Positions 12,968 through 24,401 of a stretch of 64,000 nt of DNA are shown here, in pieces. How positions within the stretch are numbered: the stretch's first letter is position 1; each line of letters opens with the position of its first letter. Made by a program: the position numbers and the translations under genes. The stretch spans positions 420,764 through 484,763 of the forward strand of contig JAJNNX010000045.1 in assembly GCA_023159155.1 (NCBI GenBank). The letters are read 5' to 3'. The notes under the pieces are model-generated. The model was not told where the DNA came from. It did no database searches and saw only the letters and a list, made by a program, of their open reading frames with translations. The DNA is from Ustulina deusta. Its lineage: Eukaryota; Ascomycota; Sordariomycetes; Xylariales; Xylariaceae.

Positions 12968-13889
12968 TCATTTCTCTTTCTCTTCAGGTCTAGACTGATG
13001 TGGCTTGGGAGAGGGCTTTGTCCCCTCAGACACCTCACTCTGCTCTTGTTTGCGTATCGCATTCTCGACTTGCCAAATCGCCCGCTCAAGCTCAACCTCC
13101 AGCTCTGGAACCTCAAGAGCCTGTGATAGCTTACGGCTGCTCTCTTGCGTTAACAGCAGCCTTTCCTGCGCTGGTGGGCTTTTATCGCTTTGATACGGGT
13201 CCGGGCGGCTAGACTCTCCTGGAAGGTTCGATGAACTGAGATGGTGAGAGAAGATCGTATCTAGAGTTTTTGAAGGCGACAGAGTGAAAAAATTGTTGGA
13301 TAAAAGCCATTGAAGATGCTTGCCACCTGCAAGGGCCCGATAATGAGACCATGCCCGATAAGCCAGGTAGAAGAAAGGCAGATTAGGAATTCTGGACTCG
13401 GCATATTAGAGATGGAGAGGAAGCAAATTTGAAGAGGGTAGTCAACACTAACACGGGCACAAGTGCAAATGGCACACTTATAGGCATGCCAATGAAACAC
13501 CATATCATCCTGGATCGATGTAAGCCTTCTCGCTCAGTCGCGAGTGTTTGCAGTACTTGGGACGCTCTTGTGGCGGGGATGATGGACTCTGGGAATATAA
13601 GGTGGTGCTTTTCTTTGCCCATCAAGTCTTCTTCCCTCCGCCTTGCCGAAAGCGTAGGAACCGACTTCAACCCCCATTCTTCGTAGGGTATTCGGCGGAG
13701 GGCTCTGTTGCCGTACTTGACGACCGACTTTTGCCAGCCACTCTCCTTCTTCTCCCAACCAGCCCACAGCTTCGCAGCGCGCGATGTAATCTTGTCGATC
13801 AACGGCTGCTTTTCTGAAGGCAAGGCCTGCAACTTCTGGCAGTATAACAGCGTGCGTCGAGTTGATATGGGGAGCAGGAATAATCGCAT
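12968..13889 (-). CDS. Mitochondrial K+/H+ exchange-related protein (Mit_KHE1 family)
   Basis: Two exons, 13453-13889 and 12968-13391, give 286 residues. The 61-nt intron has donor GTTAGT, a CTAAT branch and acceptor CAG, and it restores frame exactly into PNLPFFYLAYRAWSHYRAL. Seen: an N-terminal stretch MRLFLLPISTRRTLLYC compatible with mitochondrial import, then EEWGLKSVPT. A hydrophobic segment runs across residues 128-155 (IWCFIGMPISVPFALVPV, then the NLPFFYL motif). The C-terminus is charged, Glu/Lys/Pro-rich and probably helical. Known: the Mit_KHE1 family (Pfam PF10173; yeast YDL183C type) is linked to K+/H+ exchange of the inner mitochondrial membrane. Inferred: same role here. The gene is divergent from the SRF1-like gene at 15213. 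The assignment rests on the WSHYRAL-type core recognised by eye. Confidence 0.8.
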
Positions 13890-15212
13890 TTTTAGGCCGA
13901 GGTCTGGACGACAAGGAGGAGATGCGCGTGCGAGGTCTGAGGATCAATTACGAGAGAAGAGGCCGAAGAAGGCGAGTTGAAGGCGAGAAGAGATATAACA
14001 TAAATGGTAGCGTATGCGACAAGTCGAAGGTCATGACATAGCGGTTTGACGAGGTTTGCGATTCTTCATTATTTTTTTGGTTGTGAATGGGTCTGAATCC
14101 TTGTCATCACGAGCTAGGACGGGCAAGCTACTTACTTACTGTAGAAGGTAGTCTGGTTCTGGTCTAGGTATTATTAGCACTGCAGGGGTGTTAAGCTGGT
14201 GACATCAGTCTACAGTACGACGTCTGGCATGGCAGACGCTCCAACATCAAGTTTTATATTAAAAAGACAGAAAGGAAAAACGTCACCATTCAAGTTCTAG
14301 TATGCAAGGTAACAGGCATGTACCCATAGCTAGAGAAAAAAAATTAACTTCGGGCTTCATACTGCGGGATTAGGAGAGAGACTCATATATTTATCATCAA
14401 CAGGAACAACCCAAGTTACAGTGCCTGTACAGTGGTACCGGCCTACACTATCCTGGGAGCTCCATCGGTAGTGTAGTGTATCTGACATAACCCCGGAATC
14501 CGCAGCATACCGCGTGAATACATGGCAAAGACAAACCCCACCTGCACTAGCCATGGCCCACATACCAAGTGTCCAACCAACAAGGCTGTTTGGCACCGTC
14601 GCAATATTATAATTTTGGGTCTTCTGTTTCTTCTTGCCTTGCTCCTTGTTCCCTTCCACATCGCGCCGGCCTTGACAGCTGAGCGCGCAAGTCGAGGAGC
14701 TCCATCTCGAACACAACATTGAGCCCTTTTACTTCTTCTGTGCACTGCTTTACGTTCTCCTTATGTTCTTATGTTCATATCTACAGTTCTGCTCGGCAAC
14801 TGACCCGGGCATTTGGCTGTTCCATATTTGTTTACTTGACCTTTCGAATGTGCGCTATTTCTAGTTGGGCTGATTACGGCATACCGAGCCAACTGTTGGG
14901 ATTGTGTCTGCCGTGTCTCTGATCTATATCCGCGCCTCGAGCACGCCCCCGGCTCAGGAACCGCAGCAGCGCGCACGACACGTAGAGGACGTGGTTTTTT
15001 GGTTCACTTGGGCCCGAGGCCTCTTGCATGCTGCGGTTGATAGTCCGTTTTAATGTATTCTCCACTACTGCTCTTGTCACGCCTGGCAACACGACCATGA
15101 CCATCGGCCGCATATTCTCTACACCGACGGCTTGACCCATTAAACACTCAAATCTCATACTTCTTATCCTTCCCTCTTCTTCGATTCTCATGAGCGTGCT
15201 GCCGTCCTTGGA
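13890..15212. other. Divergent intergenic region (KHE-related / SRF1-like)
   Basis: This 1.3 kb lies between the start codons of the minus-strand KHE-related gene and the plus-strand SRF1-like gene, so it should hold both promoters. Seen: A/T-rich patches near 14070 and 14335-14346, and pyrimidine-rich DNA at 15160-15185 just before the SRF1-like ATG. No further gene is supported; overlapping short frames at 14357-14745 have no domain features. Confidence 0.55.
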
Positions 15213-16253
15213 ATGGCCCTGAACCCGCTGAGAGCCTCCGTCCCTGCTTGGGTGGAATTGTATGATGAGAAGGTTCATGGTCCTCGGCCGCAGGTTCGAG
15301 GCCCCGTCCATCCTCCCCCACCGAGTGTCCGCCCAGAACAGAACAAGGGCAATCATTCACTGAGGCGTCGAGTCTCGAAAGATGGCTACGTCGATTGGGT
15401 TGACGAGAAACATGGTCGAGTCTCTAAGCTCCCGGTGTTCTTGAGAAAGCGTGTCGACCGGCCTGGACGACGATGGGACCATTTACGAACTGCTGAACCT
15501 GTCATTATGGGACTTGGATATCGCGCACCTGATGAAGATGCCTACGACAGATGGCGCGACTTTATTCATTCTTCGTCCTACGGCCATGATTTCCATGATC
15601 GATACGAAGTGGTTAGTCAGGACGTCCTAGACGAACTAATGCCTGGTCTTGATGAGCCCGTACGGACACCATTGTATCCGCTGGACTCAAAGACGAATGG
15701 GTCCCGGAAAAATGCCTGGTTTATGCGACTTGGAAATTTTGTCCTCAGGCATCCTATCGCCCCGCTCATCTTTCGCCTCATTGTTCTTATATCCACTATT
15801 TCAGCTCTAGCATTAGCGACGATTATCTATAGAAGGGAAAGAGACTCGAGAATCGCCACTGGTAGTCAAACAGAGACGTCACAGGCCATCGTCGCGATCA
15901 TTATCGACTCGATCGCAATCCCGTACATATTGTACATGACATGGGACGAATACACGGGCAAACCTCTGGGTCTGCGAGCCCCTGCCCAAAAAGTATCGCT
16001 CACGCTTCTTGACCTGGTTTTCATAGTCTTAAAATCTGCAAGCACGGCGTTGGCATTCGAAGCCCTAGTGTATCATAGCGGAGGCGGAATACCGCAAAAT
16101 CCTAAGGATGGTGCGCAAGAATTGCAATCGCTAGATCTAGCAAGAGGATTGGCGGCATTAACTCTAGTTGGGTTGATTGCTTGGATTCTGAATTTCACTA
16201 TCAGTGTTTTTAGACTGGCAGAGAAGCTGGGCGGCATAGAGAATGACAAGTAA
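15213..16253 (+). CDS. SRF1-like four-TM membrane protein (phospholipase D regulator family)
   Basis: Single exon, 346 residues. Seen: a long soluble N-terminal half rich in Arg and Pro, with WDHLRTAEPVIMGLGYRAPD near 88-107. Four hydrophobic segments follow at about 184-206, 225-243, 262-285 and 308-333. A conserved-looking loop WDEYTGKPLGLR lies at 244-255, and the segment LLDLVFIVLKSASTALAFEA sits in TM3. Known: fungal proteins with this layout and the WDEYTGKPLGLR loop are annotated as regulators of phospholipase D, SRF1; yeast Srf1 modulates Spo14 and phosphatidic acid levels. Inferred: an integral membrane protein with the same general role. The ATG at 15213 follows a pyrimidine-rich leader. 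No intron is needed. The function in filamentous fungi is by homology only. Confidence 0.7.
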   Translation: MALNPLRASVPAWVELYDEKVHGPRPQVRGPVHPPPPSVRPEQNKGNHSLRRRVSKDGYVDWVDEKHGRVSKLPVFLRKRVDRPGRRWDHLRTAEPVIMGLGYRAPDEDAYDRWRDFIHSSSYGHDFHDRYEVVSQDVLDELMPGLDEPVRTPLYPLDSKTNGSRKNAWFMRLGNFVLRHPIAPLIFRLIVLISTISALALATIIYRRERDSRIATGSQTETSQAIVAIIIDSIAIPYILYMTWDEYTGKPLGLRAPAQKVSLTLLDLVFIVLKSASTALAFEALVYHSGGGIPQNPKDGAQELQSLDLARGLAALTLVGLIAWILNFTISVFRLAEKLGGIENDK

Positions 16254-17942
16254 AATTCGTAGTCAGACATACCAATCACACATGATACCCCAGGGTTTCG
16301 GTTACGGCCTCTCTGGTAGTCGTGAGACTTATCAAGATAGCCGCAGTCCCACCAAATATTGTTATCCCAGCGTTATAGTCTGGAAAATACGTGAGACGAC
16401 GACATCAGACAAGACACCTCGCGAAAAGCTGAAGAGCGGAAACGCGAAATTGTAATTCATCTCGTGTACAGTCGGTTTCCATCGGATTCCATGAAACTTT
16501 ATAAACACGGCATCACATGCCTGCCATTTCAAACACACATACACTACTCTGACAGGCTATTTCATTGTCAGACTCAGAGAAACTTTGTTGGGCAGCTTTG
16601 GCTAGGTTATACATACTACCATAACATTTATAGGTATTAATCATCTTGAGAGAAATGAGTAGGTAAGTGGTTTGTGAACAGCGAGGGTAGTAACGCTATG
16701 GCATTTATTCGGGATAGATAGAAAATTAGCAAATTGTAGAATTTGTCAGGCGATATTGATATTATAATGCCAGTAGGACAGGAATGAACGAATGGGAAAA
16801 CATTGTTGTAGATACCAATCTTGTAGTGCAGATAAATACCTAAGAAGTACATAGCCAACTGCAAAAATGAGGGGCAATGAGGTGCTGAGGGGCAGACAGT
16901 CCTGACAGCCGGTCTGGCGGTAATGGGCGGCAGTATATGTGCACGCTAAACCCTTTTGAGCGATTTAGGTACTGAGGTGACGATGAACTCCAGGCTGGCT
17001 ACCAAAACCTCCATGTGGCTAGACTACCTAGGTACCTACCTAGACCTGCTCTAACAACTCCCCACTTAGGCTTCTGCCTCGCGGCCGGACCATCTTAGGA
17101 ATTCCCTGGGCCCCAACCATACCTAAGCCCAGAAGCAAACAACTACCTATCTGACCTGAGGTACCTACCTTCATATACCTACTGCATCGTTACCTGGGTA
17201 CCCTGCATCTCTCTTCCCTCTCCCTCCACCATCCGATCTTCCCTATTCTTGAGGGTGCGCCTCGTCCTTTCGGTCCTTGACCAGACTCTTCTTTTTCTTC
17301 CTCGTTCTTTACCTGTTTCTGGCCCCCAACGACGCGGACGACGACGACGACATCCGCCGACCTGCGACCTTCCGCCGTCGTACGTGATCGCAGCCACTGC
17401 CAGCCAAGTCGGTTGGTTTGCTCTTCACCCGCGAGTACAACCACGAGCCGCCACACAACACACGACACCTCCCGCGTCCGCATCTGTACTCGCAGAGGCT
17501 AGATAGTGAAGCCTCGACGGTTCGAGCCGCCTCGTTGTTTCTATAGTGCGTCGCTGTTTCATTGGTGCAAAGTGACCGCCCCGTCGGAAACATCCCCCTC
17601 TCCATCCACATCCACATCCACATCCATCCGGTTTCGAGAATACACCACACTGTCCTTGTGCCGGGTGCAGGGTGCTTGCTGCTATGGCTTCTCGTCTGTC
17701 AATATAAAATACCTACCACCTACCTTTTGCGCTCCCCTCCTACCCTCAGCTCCTAGTCACTCTCTAGCACAACCTCGTGTGGCCCGATCTTGTATTGCCA
17801 ACCCAGGTCCCTCTCTCTGTCTCGTTCTCGTTTGGCGTTTGGACATCTCGGCGAAACGTAATCCACCATGGCAACTAACCACTGGATGTCGAATCAAGGT
17901 CGATATACACGCCTCAACAACTCTTGTCAAATACAGCCCGCC
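16254..17942. other. Intergenic region with cullin promoter and 5' leader
   Basis: These 1.7 kb include the SRF1-like 3' side and the cullin promoter. Seen: CCTAGGTACCTACC motifs around 17023-17045, a strongly pyrimidine-rich tract at 17201-17330 typical of fungal housekeeping promoters, and a CCACAT hexamer repeat at about 17602-17627. An ATG at 17868 lies in frame with, and 75 nt before, the chosen cullin start. No separate gene is supported. Confidence 0.6.
17201..17330 (+). promoter_or_regulatory. Pyrimidine-rich promoter tract upstream of cullin-1
   Basis: A CT-rich run with repeated TCTTCC, CCTCC and TTCTTTTTCTTCC blocks lies 0.6-0.75 kb before the cullin start codon. CT-rich tracts near transcription starts are common in filamentous-fungal housekeeping genes. 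The exact transcription start cannot be read from sequence. Confidence 0.4.
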
Positions 17943-20530
17943 ATGGCTAGCGCGATCCTCCCCCGGGCTATACAGATGCCTCCACAGCCGAACAGGGAGG
18001 ACATCGAAGCCACGTACGTTTGCGCCTCTATCACTACTGTCGAACTGGGTGTGGCCTAGCTAATAGCTCCCAGTTGGAACTATCTTCAGATCGGCATCAC
18101 CAAGATTATGACCAGTCTTCAAGATGGCATGGACATGACGACAGTACGTATGTTCGAGATGCTCTTTTGGATAAGAAGCTGACCACTTTTGCAGTACATG
18201 GGCATCTACACGTACGCTTTTCGGTTTATTGAACAGCGCAGAACTAATTTGTTATAGGGCTGTCCATAACTTTTGCACATCACAGAAGGCCACTAATATT
18301 AGCAGTGCCACAGGGGTCGGGCAGGCCCATAGAGGAGGTAAGGCCTAATACGGTGTGGCATGCGTTTTATCTCGACTCTCGGTTGACATTGTAATAGCAC
18401 ACCTCCTCGGCGAGGACCTGTACAAGAAATTGAAGGATTACCTCGACAGGCACCTTTCTGTATTGTTTCAGGAGTCCAAGGCCCATACTGACGAAGCTTT
18501 GCTGGCGTTCTATATTCGGGAATGGGATCGATACACGATTGCCGCAAAGTACATCCATCATTTATTCCGGTATCTTAACAGGCACTGGGTCAAGCGTGAG
18601 ATGGACGAAGGGAAAAAGAACACATACGATGTTTACACATTGCATCTCTGCCAGTGGCGCATCGAATTCTTCACCCTTGTTCACGAGAAGGTTATGAGTG
18701 CAGTACTGAAACTAGTCGAGAAACAACGGAATGGAGAAACTATCGAGCATGGACAAATAAAGCAGGTGGTAGACTCTTTTGTCTCGCTCGGTCTTGACGA
18801 GCAGGACGCTTCTAAGTCCACCCTCGACATCTACAGATCACACTTTGAGAGACCTTTTCTTTCTGCCACCAAAGCGTTCTATCAAGCAGAATCTAAGCAA
18901 TTCGTGTCTGAGAACAGCGTTGTGGAATACATGAAGAAGGCTGAGGCCCGACTGGACGAGGAGGAGGAGAGAGTTCGTATGTACCTGCACAACGATATTG
19001 CCTCTACGCTACGGAAAACGTGTAATGAGGCTTTGATTGCCGACCATTCAGCGTTACTACGAGACGAATTCCAGGTGCTCCTAGACAACGACCGTGAAGA
19101 AGATATGGCGCGAATGTATAAATTACTGTCGCGTATCCCCGAAGGACTAGACCCACTACGTCAGAAGTTCGAGGCTCATGTCAGGAATGCTGGTCTGGCG
19201 GCTGTTGCGAAAGTTGCCTCCGACGCCGAGAAACTTGAGCCAAAGGTTTACGTTGAAGCTCTGCTCGAAACGCACACACAATATCAGACATTAGTAAAAC
19301 GAGCGTTTACCGACGAACCCGAATTTACTAGGTCTCTCGACAATGCTTGTCGAGAATTCGTCAACAGGAACGAGATCTGTAAGGCTGGTTCTAGCAAGTC
19401 TCCCGAGTTACTGGCCAAATATACGGATGTATTGTTGCGTAAGAGCGGGACAGGCGTGGAGGAGGCTGAACTCGATGCTACTTTAACGCAGATTATGACT
19501 GTGTTCAAGTACATCGAAGACAAAGACGTCTTTCAGAAATTTTATTCACGTATGCTGGCGAGGCGTCTTGTGCATAGCAACTCGTCTTCGGACGATGCGG
19601 AGACTAGTATGATCAGCAAACTGAAAGAAGCCTGCGGCTTTGAGTACACCAACAAACTTCAACGTATGTTCCAGGACATGCAAATCTCGAAGGATCTCAA
19701 TACAGGATTCCGCGAGCATACAAAAGGTCTCCAGTTGGACAAGCCGGCACTCGATTCATCGTATTCGATTTTAGGAACCAGCTTTTGGCCATTGACGGCG
19801 CCGCATACAACATTTAACCCTCCAGCAGAAATCCAGACCGATCTTGACCGCTTCTCTCTCTTCTATAAAAACAAGCATGAGGGCCGCAAGCTGACGTGGC
19901 TATGGCAGCTCTGCAAGGGCGAGGTCAAGACTGGATACTGCAGAACCTCCAAAACGCCTTATACCCTGCAAGTGAGCGTATACCAGATGGCGATTTTGTT
20001 ACTCTTTAACGACAAGGACGTCCAGACCTACGAGGATGTCTTGTCCGCGACACAATTGACGCCGGAGGTACATGATGCTGCTATGGGAATCCTACTAAAA
20101 GCGAAAATACTTCACATGAAGCCGGACGGCGACAAGCCCGGCCCTGGCAAAACTTTCCATCTGAACTACGACTTCAAAAGCAAGAAGATCCGTGTCAATC
20201 TCAATATTAGTACGAAGACTGAGTCCAAGCAAGAGGAGGTCGATACGAACAAAAATATCGAAGAGGACCGCCAGCTAGTATTACAGGTAAGAAATATTGT
20301 GATCAGACGCGAAGTTTTGTGTATACTAACTGTAGGCATAGTCTGCCATGGTGAGAATCATGAAAGCTAGGAAGAAGATGAAACACTCTGTCCTCGTTAG
20401 TGAGTGCATCAGCCAAATCAGGTCGCGCTTTGTCCCAAAAATCGGGGACATCAAGAAAAACATAGAGATCCTGCTTGACAAAGAGTACCTCGAGCGTCTG
20501 GATGACGATGAACTTGGTTATCTTGCGTAA
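17943..20530 (+). CDS. cul1: Cullin-1, scaffold of SCF ubiquitin ligase
   Basis: Six exons: 17943-18013, 18074-18143, 18195-18211 (only 17 nt), 18258-18337, 18398-20286 and 20342-20530, giving 771 residues, a normal cullin length. Seen: N-terminal TWNYLQIGITKIM and YMGIYTAVHNFCTSQKA (the Skp1/F-box side), then GAHLLGEDLYKKL. The cullin-homology part has FQKFYSRMLARRLVHSNSSS, LKEACGFEYTNKLQRMFQDM, TSFWPLT and GRKLTWLW. The C-terminal winged helix has VRIMKARKKMKHS; Lys717 is the expected Nedd8 acceptor, and the chain ends YLERLDDDELGYLA. Known: cullin-1 bridges Skp1/F-box receptors and the Rbx1 RING protein in nucleus and cytosol. The start is uncertain: an in-frame ATG at 17868 with a strong ACCATGG context would add 25 residues. 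Intron sites all have GT-AG ends and keep frame. Confidence 0.95.
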
Positions 20531-21972
20531 GACGGTGGATTCTGAATAAGACCAGGCGGCCAGACGGAGCTCGACGCATGTACAAAACACGATTTCCACA
20601 GGTCACATCATTTTTCCTTCCTCCGCATTACTCGACTCCACACGTTGATTATTCCATGGAATGGCATGTGCGAGGAGGGCCTGGCTCGGCTCAACAGTTG
20701 GCTGACTAATGACTTGAGGCGAAACGGACTGCGACTACACTTACCTCGCCCCTTTACCCATCATCTACCGTTACTGGGTCTAGTACATATCAGATGAAGG
20801 TTACGGCGAAGATTATGGGATACTCCAATATTATCTGTGACGTCAACAGATAGGTGATAGTTGCCTGGCTGATGGGATTCGGAAAGTGAACAGTGATGAG
20901 GGTGGCGGAAGATCACGTCAGGCAGTCGGCCCTGCTACCCTAGCCAGCCTCCTTCAAGAAACGAGGACTACGTCTTCTACTAGAAACGATACCATGCAGA
21001 AGTGCGGTAGTCAATCAAGGACTGAAATCTCCTCTCGGCGACTCGTGGAGGTTAGAACACAATCTGAGGGCCCGGTTGTCTGAGCCGGTTCTTTGTCCTT
21101 GCACGACAAAGTTTTAGCCGAAACGGCGTGGGAGCTTATATGTACGCCTAACTGGTCAGAGTGAGGTTCTCTATAGACGAAAATAGCTCTCCCAAAGACT
21201 GGAGTGTATATGTGTCCCTTTCCGCGCGGTATTGCAGATTCCTTAACTTCGTGCCCCAATCTTGCATGACCGTGATCTGTGTCATAGGAATTATTTGTGC
21301 CTTCGACTGGCGAATCAAGCCATTTCTCAATTTCATGTACTATAAGATCCACGTAGGTGATCGCAATTATTTACTATGTGGCTATTGCCTTCTTGTCTAC
21401 ATGGACGTATGAGCGTAGTGAAGACATATAAGTAGGTATCTTCTCTACATACTTTGTATTCATGAATATGATTGGTTATATTACTATTGACGAATTTAAG
21501 GCCTTGAGGCCACAAAGACGAGTATTTTATATACTAAAAAAAAACTTATCCGGCTCCCACAATTGGCAGTTAATATATACCTACTGCCATTTGTTCCCTT
21601 GTTCTAACAGGAGCGAGCGCACGGCGAGAATGATCCCGCATGCCACACTACTGCCAACTTCATCATGCAAGGCGGACAAACTTGCAGCGTAGTGAGCGGC
21701 CCGGGAGGTTCCTGGCGCTTGGCTGATTCACGTGACTGATCGGAGAATATGGATGACGTTGACCCCTGTTCCCCGACACGAATGGTTGGAAGATGGATGG
21801 TGTTTCGATCACCTTCGCTCGCCATTGGAGCTTATCGGTCGTCCCCCTTGTACGATCTTGTCCCTGAGGGTATTAGTTTAATTCGTTCTAGTCGTACACC
21901 GTTATTCATATCTCATCATCGTGTGGTGGTGGAGTCCGGCTAGTTAGCGTCGGCTCCTTTCGTGATCCCGAC
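20531..21972. other. Convergent intergenic region
   Basis: The stretch lies between the 3' ends of the cullin gene (plus) and the AVL9 gene (minus). Seen: an A/T-rich part around 21440-21600 with an A-run at 21536-21543, likely holding 3' end signals. No frame has recognisable protein features. Confidence 0.55.
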
Positions 21973-24401
21973 CTATACCGCCTCGTTGTTAACTTTGTGT
22001 CCCTCTTCCGCCCCTGTGGCGCCAATACTGTCTCGTTTCGAGACTGTGGTTTTGTGTGGACTTGTAGGGGCAGATAATCCGCTCTCTTCCCCGGATGCTA
22101 CGCCATCAAGCACACTTTCGCCAAAGCTATGTTGCGTAAGGGGCCTGTCTCCGTCGTCACCCTCACTTGCTCTATGAGGTGTGCTGTCCGCTCGAGCTTT
22201 CTCAAAGCTTGCGAAGCCAGTAGTTGACAACGCGGGACTACTTAGGGGCGTGCCGTTTTTCTCGCTGCCAGTGTCACTAAATGTGTTGGACATTGCGTTT
22301 CGTGACTTGCGCACACTCCCGAAGCCCCAGCCACCTCCAGAGCTACCATTACTGTTACTAGACCGGCCCCAGCCTTCCTTCCGCTTCTGGCCCGCCCATG
22401 TTGTCCAACTCCCGATATAAGCGCCGGCCCTAGCCCCAACGGAGCTTGCTGTTTGTTGTGTCTTGTACGAATCCGCGTTATTTCCATTCCTCTCCGTATC
22501 CAATTGCTCGGCTTTGCTTTCCTCAGCACGTTTTCTCTGGACTTCTCGCAAAGTTTCCATGTCTGCGTAAAATTTGTTGAATACTGTAACGCCTGGAGTC
22601 AGCTGTCGCTATTTCGATGATGGCTGGTGGGCCGAGAAAGAGCCTTTATACTCCTACAATGGCCAAAAACAAATAGATACCTCAGAGAGTTACTTACGAG
22701 TGCTTGCTTTTTCGCGCCCAGCTGCTAGGTTTCTGCCCAAGACTTCTTTACCCACGGCAAACCTTTCGTCCAGATGTAAATCTTGCACTTGTTGTTGAAT
22801 TCGGCGTTGAACATCATCGATACTCAGTCCTCCAGCGCAAGGATGCCTCGGCTCGACAATGTCGAACAGGTGAGAGTCTGTATTTGAATTCCAAAGACGG
22901 TAGTTCTCAGTCCTCATCCAATACTCAATCCATTCATTGCCAAAGTCAGTTGAGGGATCACCTTCGATATCTGGAAGCGTGGCTTTGGGGTTGCCGGCGT
23001 TTTGAACAAGATAGTTGCGATACTTGACAGAAGAGATGAGCGATAGGAGATACTCTTCGAATTGCAGTCGAATAAACTCTTCACTTCCGCGGTAACCCAT
23101 CGTCTTTGGCCGCTGTGGATTTGCATCATCCCAGGTATCGTTGACTTCCTGGGTGACAAAGTCAATCCATCGCCTATCCGAATGAGAGAGCGCTAGCGCA
23201 TTGCGTAGGGATGGGGATGTTATGTTAATAGTGTCTTCGTCGAGGTTGATTAATATATCACTGTATCTGTCCTTCTGTTGCAATAGTAACGAGTTTGTGC
23301 TGCCAACTATATATGACTTGGTACCAAAATCGGCAAGAAGATCAAGCTGCTGAAGCGGTGTGTAGGGCCCAAACAAGCTTCCCTAGTATCTCAATTAGTC
23401 TCCCTTCGAATATACAGGAATGAGCTATTATTACCTTGCCAAAAATCTGTAGGGGTAGTCCCATATAGGCAAGTAACGAGTTCCGGTCACTAGTTCGTAA
23501 GCTCGTTGGCCGGGACAGCCGCTTCTCGTAGCTATTCATATCTGGCCCGGCGGAATCTTGCAAGTTTCTCAATAAGCCTGGCACCAGAGAAATTAGAGAA
23601 AATTGCATCATGCAAAGACGCTCGCACCGCGAGCCGAAGAAAAGCATCTAGAAGAGTTAGCATTTTTTTCATTGGCCTTATTTTTGGGGCATAGCACTTA
23701 CTTTCGGTTGTAAAAGACAACATTTTAGTAAGACCAAAGTCTGCCACCGAAACTCTCTCACGAGCTCGCGGAGACTCATGCCGAGATATTGATCCCGATC
23801 CACCTCTTCATTCAGCTGGCCCCGTTCCTTTTCGTCAGCCAAGCTGTCCTGAAACCTTCGGAGGATCTCGGTATCAGTGAATTCGCGTTGTGCGAACCAG
23901 GCGCTCGTGACAACGGACAGGCGCTCCCGCAGCATGCCAAAGAACTGCGGAGTATCCGCTATAACAACCACGGCCTTCTGAACGGTGGAACGCGTGACGT
24001 CGGGAGGTCGGACAAGTAATTGGGCAGCTTCCATCTGCCTGGTACACGAGATGCCAAACAGCGAAGTGGTGGGAGAGTCATCGGTGGCGGGTCGAACAAG
24101 AGTGAAATAGGAGAAGTCTTCGGCAGAGCTAACGTAATCCACGGGTCAAGTCAGCTCTTTGTCTGTCGCATCGAGAGCCACGGAGAGAAAATACTAACGC
24201 ATGAGCACCGTCACTGAGCGCCATGAAGGGCAGCAGCGTCCAGTCCCATTCGACTGCGGGATCTCGCCCCTCGGGGACGCCAAACCACCTTTCCACCTCG
24301 GGTCCTCTATGGTGATGAAAGTCGACCACGGCCACCAGGGGTACGAAACCGGGCTTTCCCGCGTCGCCGTTCCTCACGGCGTCCCTGGTCGGACTGGCCA
24401 T
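21973..24401 (-). CDS. AVL9: AVL9, late secretory pathway protein (DENN-type)
   Basis: Five exons: 24199-24401, 23702-24128, 23435-23647, 22698-23382 and 21973-22583, giving 712 residues. Introns of 70, 54, 52 and 114 nt have GT-AG ends and all keep frame. Seen: AVVDFHHHRGPEVERWFG near the start, WTLLPFMALSDGAHA, EDFSYFTLV, SLFGISCTRQ, VTRSTVQKAVVVI, LSVVTSAWFAQREF, LVLLKCCLLQPK and MLFFGSRCERLCMMQFSL. The order matches the Avl9 branch of DENN proteins. The last about 190 residues are Ser/Gly/Ala-rich and low complexity, with SPALSTTGF and SLGK-free tails. Known: yeast Avl9 acts in exocytic transport from the Golgi. Inferred: same role, possibly as a Rab-linked factor. The start ATG follows a promoter with no competing in-frame ATG. 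Confidence 0.9.

Noticed and set aside
14357..14745. Overlapping frames of 100-120 codons on the minus strand
   Set aside because: Low-quality composition, no domain, and lie in the divergent promoter region.
15289..15305. Pol III B-box-like GGTTCGAGGCC
   Set aside because: It lies inside the coding sequence of the SRF1-like gene with no matching A-box or cloverleaf.
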